From: Phycisphaerae bacterium
Lineage (GTDB): Bacteria > Planctomycetota > Phycisphaerae > Phycisphaerales > SM1A02
Assembly (NCBI GenBank): GCA_030432455.1
Contig: JAUIHC010000110.1
Span: 1-8,509, forward strand
Direction of reading: 5' to 3'
Length of the DNA stretch: 8,509 nt
Every line of letters starts with the position of its first letter. Position 1 is the stretch's first letter. The notes under the pieces were generated by a model that searched no databases, was not told where the DNA came from, and was given only the letters and a program-made list of their open reading frames with translations. Position numbers and translations under genes: made by a program. Positions 1-5,206 of the stretch are shown piece by piece.

Positions 1-89
1 TGCTCAACGCCGACTACATCTACAACCAGGCGAACTCGGGAGGCGGAGGCATCGACCTCAGCCGCTTCTTCGGCCGCGACAACGGCTGA
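1..89 (+). CDS. C-terminal end of an unidentified protein (5' truncated by the window)
   Basis: An open frame enters from the left edge, with its first full codon at base 3, and runs to a TGA at 87-89. It gives 28 residues ending in SRFFGRDNG. The stretch includes an S-G-G-G-G turn and no recognisable domain, so no function can be assigned. A strong hairpin terminator starts 22 bases after the stop, which supports this being the true 3' end of a plus-strand gene. The short length makes the frame assignment moderately secure only. Confidence 0.55.
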   Translation, partial: LNADYIYNQANSGGGGIDLSRFFGRDNG

Positions 90-111
90 TCTGCCAGCAA
101 GGTTATCGCTG

Positions 112-150
112 CAGGGCCTCGGGATCGTACGATTCCGAGGCCCTGTTCTT
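112..150 (+). terminator. Intrinsic terminator after the first gene
   Basis: Arms at 112-122 (cagggcctcgg) and 135-145 (ccgaggccctg) are perfectly complementary over 11 bp. The pairing continues through a G-T wobble (123/134) and three more pairs (124-126 with 131-133) to a GTAC tetraloop, about 15 bp in all. TTCTT follows at 146-150. This fits termination of the gene ending at 89. The inner part, 124-133, is itself a perfect palindrome. Confidence 0.85.
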
Positions 151-255
151 CGAGCCTTATCGAGCAGTCGATAGGACTCGGCGGACGAAGGAGCCGAGTT
201 TACGGGAGCAGTCTACCATCGCGGTACGCGCCCACATCGCTCTCCGTATCGACCA
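151..255 (+). promoter_or_regulatory. Leader and presumed promoter region of the glycosyltransferase operon
   Basis: This non-coding stretch holds two further small hairpins. Tatcga (158-163) pairs with tcgata (168-173) around a GCAG loop. Actcggc (176-182) pairs with gccgagt (193-199) around a 10-base loop and is followed by TTTA. No clear -35/-10 pair was found. No Shine-Dalgarno-like purine run lies just before the ATG at 256. The promoter assignment therefore rests only on position, after a terminator and before an operon. Confidence 0.35.
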
Positions 256-1365
256 ATGAAGATCCACTTCCTCGGCCGCTCGCTTGATGGTGACGGGCAT
301 GTCTCACGGAACAACTCCTCGGGGCATCTGGAAGCCATTCGCTCATGCGTGGAGACGGCGGAGCTGAGCATTCCATTCGAGGTGGTTAACGTCGTCGGCG
401 GCCCCGTGAAGAAGATCCGTGCCCGCTGGTCCCTCCGCAGCGTGGGACGAAGGCTCGCCGAACGAATGGAGTCGGAACTCGGAACATCCGGCCCTCATGT
501 GCTCCTGCACACGGTGCTGTCGGGTTGGGATCTGCGGCTCATTGAACATCTGGGTTCGATCTGGAACGCCTTCGACCACCGGGTCGTGAACGTCATCGAG
601 AACATCCGCCCGGATCACCCCGTGGCTCCGGTCCTCTCCCGCTACGACTTCATGACCTGCTTCTGCGATGACCTGCGGATGAAGCTCGAAGCCACCATCC
701 GCCGACCGAGTCTGCACTGGCCTTCGCACACGAATGTTCTGGCGTTCGCATCATTGCAGCCGCGGCGTCCGGTGGACATCCTTCAGGTCGGGCGGCGAGA
801 CCGGGCTCGATTCGACCGTCTCGACGCGCATTGCCGAACGGCCACCGCGGGTCGGCCGTTCCTGCTCGACTTCACGACCCGGCCCAACCCCGCATTCCCG
901 GATTCAGGTCCGGTGGAACTCGAAAGGCTCATGGGCGCGTACGCGCGGTCGAAGGTGGCGGTGTGCGAGACAGCCGAGACGACTCCTCGATTTGAGGGGC
1001 GATCGCCGCTCACCACCCGCTGGGTTCATGGGTGGGCCGCGGGCTGCACGGTGGTCGGAACCCGGCCTACCGGAAGTGGAGTCGCGGAACTCATCGACTG
1101 GCCGGAGTCGACGCTCGAATGGCCCGACGACCCGGAGATGGAGATCCCCTTCCTTGAGAGTCTGCTTGCGGATGAGCAAGGACTTCGACGGCGTCGACAC
1201 CGGAACGTCGCGGAGGCGCTTCGTCGCTTCGACACGCGACATCGGTTCGCTTCACTGCTGGACGCCCTCGGGATCGCGAAGCCGGATCCCCTGCAGGCGG
1301 CGCTCGACCGTCTCGAGGTCGAGGCCCGGCTGGCGGAGAGGCAGATCATGGGAAGCCCGGCATGA
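256..1365 (+). CDS. GT-B-like glycosyltransferase, cytoplasmic
   Basis: The 369-residue protein has no signal peptide or membrane segment. It begins MKIHFLGRS, a typical first beta strand of a GT-B fold. The C-terminal half looks like a group 1 / CgeB-like glycosyltransferase domain. DILQVGRR (174-181) opens the second Rossmann-like domain. SPLTTRWVHGWAAGCTVVG (250-268) followed by GVAELI (275-280) matches the usual donor-nucleotide region, where an invariant 'G..aG...v' segment is followed by a short acidic stretch. Residues 300-340 resemble the closing helices of such enzymes (FLESLL, then RHRNVAEALRRFDTRHRF). The expected role is transfer of a sugar from an activated donor to an unknown acceptor. 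The start at 256 is the first in-frame ATG, and I see no alternative start upstream back to the terminator. It lacks a good ribosome binding site. The stop overlaps the next ATG (ATGA, 1362-1365), so the two genes are probably translationally coupled. Donor, acceptor and GT family number cannot be determined by eye. Confidence 0.75.
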   Translation: MKIHFLGRSLDGDGHVSRNNSSGHLEAIRSCVETAELSIPFEVVNVVGGPVKKIRARWSLRSVGRRLAERMESELGTSGPHVLLHTVLSGWDLRLIEHLGSIWNAFDHRVVNVIENIRPDHPVAPVLSRYDFMTCFCDDLRMKLEATIRRPSLHWPSHTNVLAFASLQPRRPVDILQVGRRDRARFDRLDAHCRTATAGRPFLLDFTTRPNPAFPDSGPVELERLMGAYARSKVAVCETAETTPRFEGRSPLTTRWVHGWAAGCTVVGTRPTGSGVAELIDWPESTLEWPDDPEMEIPFLESLLADEQGLRRRRHRNVAEALRRFDTRHRFASLLDALGIAKPDPLQAALDRLEVEARLAERQIMGSPA

Positions 1366-3086
1366 TGCCTCGACGACTTCAGGACGTGTGCTTCGGCCTT
1401 CCGGTCTTCGGGCGGATGTCGGCCGGCGTGGCGCGGGCGATCGCGGCTCGAGGCGGCCGGATCGTGACCACGGTGGCCGGCCGAAGCGAAGGGACCCGAC
1501 GACGCGCGGACCGGAGCGATGTCCGGTTGGTCGACTCCATGGAAGACGTGTTCCATGCCGCCGACGTGGTGCTCTCCATCGCGGGTCCGAGCGCGGCGGT
1601 CGAGGTCATGGACAGGCTGGTGGCCTGGGTGCCGAGGCACGGTCGGTCGCCCGCATTCATCGAGGCGAACGTGCTCGCGCCGGAGGTGCTCCGCCGGTAC
1701 TCGGAGAGACTGACGCCAATGGGGCTTTGCTTCGTCGACGCAGGCATCGTCGGTCTTCCGCCCGACGCCGATCGGCGACCGCTCCTGCTGGTGGCTGGTC
1801 CGGACCTCGAGTCCATGGACATGCTCGATGGCGTCGCATTCGACGTGCAAACGGTGGGTGAGGAGATCGGCCGGGCTTCGACGCTCAAGCTTCTTCATAC
1901 GCTTCTGTCCAAGGGCATCAACGCCAACCTCCTGCAGGTGATGCTGGTCGCGGAGCGGGAAGGCTCCAGCGCTGCCTTGCTCCAACTGCTCGACGCGCGC
2001 CGCCCCGATCTGGCCGAGCGAATTCGAAAGGTCGTTCCTTGGATCCCCGCGGACCACGCACGATTCGAAGCGGAACTCGCGAACGCTGGCGACTGGCTCC
2101 GAAACCGGGGATGGTCTGCGGGGATGGCGGATTCCGGCTGCGAGGCACTGCGATCCGTGGCTTCAAGTCCGCTCGCCGGGGAGTCTCGCGAAGTCCGGGA
2201 CGATGCACGTTCCGCACCGGAGACCGTGCGACTGATTGCTCAGGGTTCAACGATCGATCGGCGAGGCGGCGAAGACTTCGTGCTCTCGCACTTCACGGAC
2301 GATCCCGACGAGATCCGCTCTGCGATCGCAGGGGGGGTCGATCGAGTGGGGCCCGATCTCGAGATCTGGAGCAAGAACGACCGTCAGTCGGGACTCGGAA
2401 CCCGGATTTCGGTGCATCGGTACGAGTCCATTGCGGTTGCGGCCGAAGAGCGGGACGGGGCGTCGTCATTCTGCCGAGTCGACCCGATTCACGACGGCTC
2501 CGCCGCCGGCATCGAGCGAGCGCTGGAATGCGGTGCGCGTCACATCATGCTGCCGATGTTCCGCACGCCGGAGGAGGTCGCGGCATTCATTCGCCTGGTG
2601 GACGGTCGGGCGGCGTGCATCCTGCTCTTCGAGACGGTCGCAGCGGGATTGCGGGTTTCCGAAATCCTGCGGGTTCCGGGCATCGACGGCGTTCACCTCG
2701 GCTTGACCGATCTCATGCTGGATACGGGGATGGGGAGCCGGTTTGACGTGCTGCTGACGCCATGGATTGAGACGGTCTGCGACGAGGTCCATCGTGCCGG
2801 TCTTCCGCTCCATATCGGTGGAATCGCGTCGGTCAGTGACGACTCACTTCCGATTCCGGTCGAGCCGATTCTTGCCCGGATCGTTGAGCTGGGTGCGAGC
2901 GGTTCGCTGGTGACCCGTGCGATGGCGAACCGATGCACGACTCCCGAAGAGTGGGCGCGCGAGGTCGATGCGGTGAGGGATCGGGTTCGCACTCTTCGGA
3001 CGGATGCCGAGCGGCGGCGGGCGGGTGTCGATCGTCTTCGCGAGATCGTGCGTGCGGCCCGACGCGACGGGCGTCGGATCCCTTAG
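1362..3086 (+). CDS. Fused dehydrogenase-like (6PGDH/DUF1932-like) and HpcH/HpaI aldolase-like protein
   Basis: The protein has 574 residues in two parts. Residues 1-270 resemble NAD(P)-dependent beta-hydroxyacid dehydrogenases. They include a Rossmann start (FGLPVFGRMS, 11-20), a strand with ADVVLSIAGPS (67-77), EANVLAPEV (101-109) at the place of the family's 'D.N..sP' motif, and FVDAGIVGLP (124-133). An alpha-helical domain follows, in which K176 (STLKLLHTLLSKG) is the likely catalytic lysine. W227 through W251 recall the DUF1932 C-terminal domain. Residues 305-525 resemble an HpcH/HpaI-type TIM barrel: a PDLE strand (331-334), CRVDP (371-375), HIMLPMF (394-400), FET with E424, LGLTDL with D450, and GGIA (486-489). 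In the known family the Glu and Asp bind the divalent metal and the Arg binds the oxo-acid substrate. The tail (526-574) is a charged helix. The first Rossmann glycine motif is altered (G-x-P-x-x-G), so cofactor use is uncertain. I infer a cytoplasmic enzyme that oxidises or reduces a hydroxyacid and makes or breaks a C-C bond, serving the coupled glycosyltransferase. The substrate is unknown. Confidence 0.75.
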   Translation: MMPRRLQDVCFGLPVFGRMSAGVARAIAARGGRIVTTVAGRSEGTRRRADRSDVRLVDSMEDVFHAADVVLSIAGPSAAVEVMDRLVAWVPRHGRSPAFIEANVLAPEVLRRYSERLTPMGLCFVDAGIVGLPPDADRRPLLLVAGPDLESMDMLDGVAFDVQTVGEEIGRASTLKLLHTLLSKGINANLLQVMLVAEREGSSAALLQLLDARRPDLAERIRKVVPWIPADHARFEAELANAGDWLRNRGWSAGMADSGCEALRSVASSPLAGESREVRDDARSAPETVRLIAQGSTIDRRGGEDFVLSHFTDDPDEIRSAIAGGVDRVGPDLEIWSKNDRQSGLGTRISVHRYESIAVAAEERDGASSFCRVDPIHDGSAAGIERALECGARHIMLPMFRTPEEVAAFIRLVDGRAACILLFETVAAGLRVSEILRVPGIDGVHLGLTDLMLDTGMGSRFDVLLTPWIETVCDEVHRAGLPLHIGGIASVSDDSLPIPVEPILARIVELGASGSLVTRAMANRCTTPEEWAREVDAVRDRVRTLRTDAERRRAGVDRLREIVRAARRDGRRIP

Positions 3087-3239
3087 GTTGTGTTCAGGGC
3101 CGGCGACAGTTCGGCTTCCCGGGACGTCGGAACGAGGATCACTCCACTGGTCGCAACAACGGCTGTTCCGATGAATTCGAGGAACTTCAGCCGACCGCAA
3201 CAGGAACCCCCCGGATGGCTCTGCCCACGGGCAACCACC

Positions 3240-3264
3240 AGACCCTCTCAATGGGGGTCTTTTT
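3240..3264 (+). terminator. Intrinsic terminator of the glycosyltransferase operon
   Basis: Agaccc (3240-3245) pairs with gggtct (3255-3260) around a 9-base loop. The right arm runs into five T residues (3260-3264). The T run is on the plus strand, so it would stop transcripts of the gene ending at 3086, about 150 bases upstream, or of an RNA made from within the spacer. The stem is only 6 bp, so strength is moderate. Confidence 0.6.
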
Positions 3265-3322
3265 CGTTGGTGCCGATCGGCGAGGCGTACGCATTCCGGC
3301 CGCCCGTGACGACGGCCCACTT

Positions 3323-3347
3323 GGCCCGAAGACCGATCGGTCGGGCC
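3323..3347. repeat. Perfect inverted repeat with nested palindrome downstream of the minus-strand operon
   Basis: Ggcccga (3323-3329) and tcgggcc (3341-3347) form a 7-bp stem. The overlapping gaccgatcggtc (3331-3342) is a perfect 12-base palindrome. The structure lies 28 bases past the TAG of the lipoprotein gene at 3375, where a terminator for leftward transcription is expected. No T run follows in that direction, so it is at best a non-classical terminator. Confidence 0.4.
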
Positions 3348-3374
3348 GTACTCGGTGTCGACTGTCGAGTGGCC

Positions 3375-3818
3375 CTACTCCCCGGGCGTCTTCGCGTAGA
3401 AGACCGCGTCGAACTGGTACCACTTGATCGCCTTCTCGTCCCAGCCGGGGCCGGCGGCGGAGGTCTGGCCGACGCGGCCGCCTCGGTCCAGCTGGCGGGC
3501 GGCGGCGTTGCCGGCGTTGTACTTCGGACGACTCGACCACCAGTACGCCGCGGCGCCGATCTCCTCGGCGGCGGCGCGGGCCTGTTCATCGCCCGGGACG
3601 CTGCCCGCCACCGCATCCACCTCGAACCGGCTGGTTCCGAGCCTCGGGAGTTCCTGCTCGGTGAGCAGTCGGACCGGAGCCTCGGTCGAGTCCCGTCGCC
3701 GGCCGACATAGTGGTCCACGAAGGGATTCGACGCGCAGCCTCCGAGGGTGGCGAGGGCGAGGGCGGCGACCACACGGGCGGCGGATCGCGGAACGGTCGG
3801 GAATCGAAGCGTGCTCAT
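3375..3818 (-). CDS. Small predicted lipoprotein, function unknown
   Basis: The 147-residue protein begins with a basic n-region, a hydrophobic stretch (VVAALALATLGG, 16-27) and a clear lipobox LGGC, with the lipidated cysteine at C28. It should be exported and anchored in a membrane after signal peptidase II cleavage. The mature part has the pattern 'LGTSRF ... DEQARAAAEEIGAAAYWW' (60-94) followed by FDAVFYAK (136-143). This resembles small bacterial lipoproteins in which a GTS-F strand is followed by a helix of the 'A..vGAd.v' kind. No enzymatic motif is visible. It starts 31 bases after the stop of the preceding minus-strand gene and is probably the last gene of that operon. The start has a weak ribosome binding site, but the complete signal peptide supports this ATG. 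Confidence 0.8.
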   Translation of the reverse strand: MSTLRFPTVPRSAARVVAALALATLGGCASNPFVDHYVGRRRDSTEAPVRLLTEQELPRLGTSRFEVDAVAGSVPGDEQARAAAEEIGAAAYWWSSRPKYNAGNAAARQLDRGGRVGQTSAAGPGWDEKAIKWYQFDAVFYAKTPGE

Positions 3819-3849
3819 GACCGGGGATGCTACTCGCGGGCGTCCGCGT

Positions 3850-4299
3850 TCAGGCGTCGGGCGACGAGGGCGCGGTGGCGTCCCCGCTGTCGACGGTGGC
3901 GTGGTCCGCGGTGCGGCCGCGGAGCACCCACCACATCGCGGCCCGCTGTTCGGCCGAGACGCCGTCCGCGTACAGGAGGGCGTTGAGTCGCCCCCGCTCG
4001 GCGGCGACCCGCGCGTCGAGCTCGCGCCAGGTGGCGGTGTCCTCCTCGCTCAGCGTGCCCGCGGCAAGTCCCTGCTCGAGCGGCGCGATCCGTCGGGTGA
4101 GTTCGAGGAAGGTCGCGGCATCGGCGGCGAACGCCTGCACCGCGGGGTCGTCGAGCATCGCGACATCGAGCTCGGGGCCCTCGGATCGCGCGTCCCGCGG
4201 CGGACGGTCGGGCTCGGTGGACTCGCCGCAGCCGGGTGGGATGCACGAGAAGGCGGCGGTCGCCAGCAGGACGGTCAGAGGACGGAAGCGGGGGATCAC
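3850..4299 (-). CDS. Small exported, probably lipidated, helical protein; unknown function
   Basis: The start codon is GTG (4297-4299), inside the stop of the pseudopilin gene (GTGA, 4296-4299). The product has 149 residues. Residues 1-19 form an export signal (basic start, then LTVLLATAAFSC). C19 or C24 (IPPGC) could be lipidated, although neither site is a textbook lipobox. After a proline- and acid-rich linker (25-45), residues 50-128 are alanine-, leucine- and charge-rich and look alpha-helical (FLELTRRIAPLEQGL, WRELDARVAAERGRLNALLY, AEQRAAMWWVLRG). The C-terminus is a disordered Ser/Ala/Asp tail. No family is recognised. The overlap with the pseudopilin suggests tight co-expression and perhaps a shared envelope function. 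Confidence 0.7.
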   Translation of the reverse strand: MIPRFRPLTVLLATAAFSCIPPGCGESTEPDRPPRDARSEGPELDVAMLDDPAVQAFAADAATFLELTRRIAPLEQGLAAGTLSEEDTATWRELDARVAAERGRLNALLYADGVSAEQRAAMWWVLRGRTADHATVDSGDATAPSSPDA

Positions 4300-5099
4300 C
4301 AGCCTCCGTAGAGTTCGCGACTGCCGGGGAAGAGCCGCTTGGAGATCCAGTCCCAGTCCGGCCCCGGGTAGTAGACATTGGTCTGGAGCCGCATGAACGC
4401 CTCCTCGATCGGGGCCGGATCGGTGTAGCTCGTGCCCGCCCACGTATAGCGCTCGACATGGCCGTCGGCGTAGGCGAAGTTGAAGTGGCCGGTGTCCCAG
4501 ATCATGAGTTTGTCGATCCAGTCCGGGCCGTACGGGCTGATGCCCCAGCCGTTGATGTTGTGGCCGCGATGGTCGAACTCGGCGACCACGCAGATGGTCT
4601 CGCCGGGCTTGGGGATGCGGCTGCGGGTGGCGATCTGCCAGGTCGGTGGACCGCCCCAGTACCCGGATCCCTCGCCTTCGCTGAAGAAGGCGCTCAGGGA
4701 GTAGGTGCGGATGTGGTTCGACTTGTCGAACGGCGACCGATAGAGCCTGAGCTCGTTCAGGTACGGCCAGAGTCGACCTTCGGTGAGGGCCGTCTCCCGC
4801 TCGGTGTTGCCGGCCCCGAGATTCGCGCCCACCGACCGGACCCAGTCGTACGCATGCCGGTTGGTGTCCGGAGCGACATAGCGACCGGCGTTGTCGGTGG
4901 CGTACCCGTCCCACGCGAGCATGATCTGTCGCTGGTTGTTCAGGCAGGTGAGGCCCTTCGAGGTCTGCTGGATGTTGCCGACCGCGAAGAGCACGAGGGC
5001 GATGAGCAGTGCGATCATCGCGATGACCACGAGGAGCTCGACGAGGGTGAAGCCGCGGGACGGCGTGGTTCGCCCCTCGGGAAGTCGTCTCTGTGGCAT
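4296..5099 (-). CDS. Type II secretion-like pseudopilin (prepilin-type N-terminal methylation domain)
   Basis: The 267-residue protein has a short basic leader (1-15) and then the class III prepilin motif G16-FTLVELLVVIAMIALLIALVLF. Prepilin peptidase would cut after G16 and methylate F17, and E21 is the conserved Glu5 of the mature form. Residues 22-40 are the transmembrane and coiled-coil stem. The globular part carries features of planctomycete DUF1559-like pseudopilins: LNNQRQIMLAWDGYATDNAGRY (53-74), YRSPFD (120-125) where relatives usually have a CPxD motif, and HFNFAYADGHVE (205-216) near the 'H-X9-DG' processing-associated motif, here with six rather than nine residues between His and DG. 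The product probably belongs to a secretion or adhesion pseudopilus in the inner membrane and periplasm. The start at 5099 is preferred over an upstream ATG at 5345 because it gives a normal leader and has GGAG 8 bases upstream. The gene overlaps the next gene by GTGA. Confidence 0.88.
   Translation of the reverse strand: MPQRRLPEGRTTPSRGFTLVELLVVIAMIALLIALVLFAVGNIQQTSKGLTCLNNQRQIMLAWDGYATDNAGRYVAPDTNRHAYDWVRSVGANLGAGNTERETALTEGRLWPYLNELRLYRSPFDKSNHIRTYSLSAFFSEGEGSGYWGGPPTWQIATRSRIPKPGETICVVAEFDHRGHNINGWGISPYGPDWIDKLMIWDTGHFNFAYADGHVERYTWAGTSYTDPAPIEEAFMRLQTNVYYPGPDWDWISKRLFPGSRELYGGW
4303..4307 (-). promoter_or_regulatory. Ribosome binding site GGAGG with unusually short spacing
   Basis: On the minus strand GGAGG, within the last Gly-Gly codons of the pseudopilin, stands only 3 bases before the GTG at 4299. 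The normal distance is 5-9. It may still serve re-initiation by ribosomes ending the upstream gene at the overlapping TGA. Confidence 0.45.
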
Positions 5100-5107
5100 C
5101 TGAAGAA

Positions 5108-5111
5108 CTCC
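5108..5111 (-). promoter_or_regulatory. Ribosome binding site GGAG of the pseudopilin gene
   Basis: GGAG on the minus strand, 8 bases before the ATG at 5097-5099. It fixes the start at the short prepilin leader and argues against longer readings of the same frame. Confidence 0.7.
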
Positions 5112-5178
5112 GATCACGCGGCCGAGCCTGTCGCGGCCCGCCGGGACCCCTTGCTGGAAATGACAACCTGTGCTCGAA

Positions 5179-5206
5179 AGGATACCCCGCTCGATGCACC
5201 GATCAA
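5179..5206 (-). promoter_or_regulatory. Possible sigma70-type promoter for the pseudopilin operon
   Basis: On the minus strand TTGATC (5201-5206) and TATCCT (5179-5184) are 16 bases apart. Each matches the -35 and -10 consensus at 4 of 6 positions. The site overlaps the stop codon of the thuA-like gene and lies about 80 bases before the pseudopilin ATG. In GC-rich DNA this is only suggestive. If real, the pseudopilin and lipoproteins can be transcribed without thuA. Confidence 0.3.

Larger units (their letters stand above)
3087..3374. other. Intergenic region between convergent units
   Basis: The 288 bases separate the plus-strand operon from the minus-strand lipoprotein gene. Open frames through it lack family resemblance and are shadows. 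It holds an imperfect stem (3125-3133 with 3165-3173, 9 bp including one wobble), a plus-strand hairpin with a T run (3240-3264), and two palindromes with a CCGATCGG core (3272-3281, 3331-3342). A small RNA in the first 180 bases is possible but unproven. Confidence 0.6.

Noticed and set aside
1026..2057. Minus-strand frame of 343 codons crossing the glycosyltransferase/dehydrogenase boundary
   Set aside because: It lies across two genes with clear domain content on the plus strand and has an Arg/His-rich product.
2252..2268. Repeat of gatcggcgaggcg at about 2255 and 3276
   Set aside because: The first copy lies in the aldolase-fusion coding sequence. A single shared 13-base match in GC-rich DNA is probably chance.
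3180..3242. A CCACCA string near 3235-3240 considered as a tRNA or tmRNA 3' end
   Set aside because: No T-loop (GTTCRA) or acceptor-stem partner was found at the right distance on this strand, and none on the other.
3090..3986. Plus-strand frame of 298 codons across the convergent spacer and the lipoprotein gene
   Set aside because: It runs through the T-run terminator and antisense to a gene with a clear lipobox. The product is Arg/Gly-rich without domain features.
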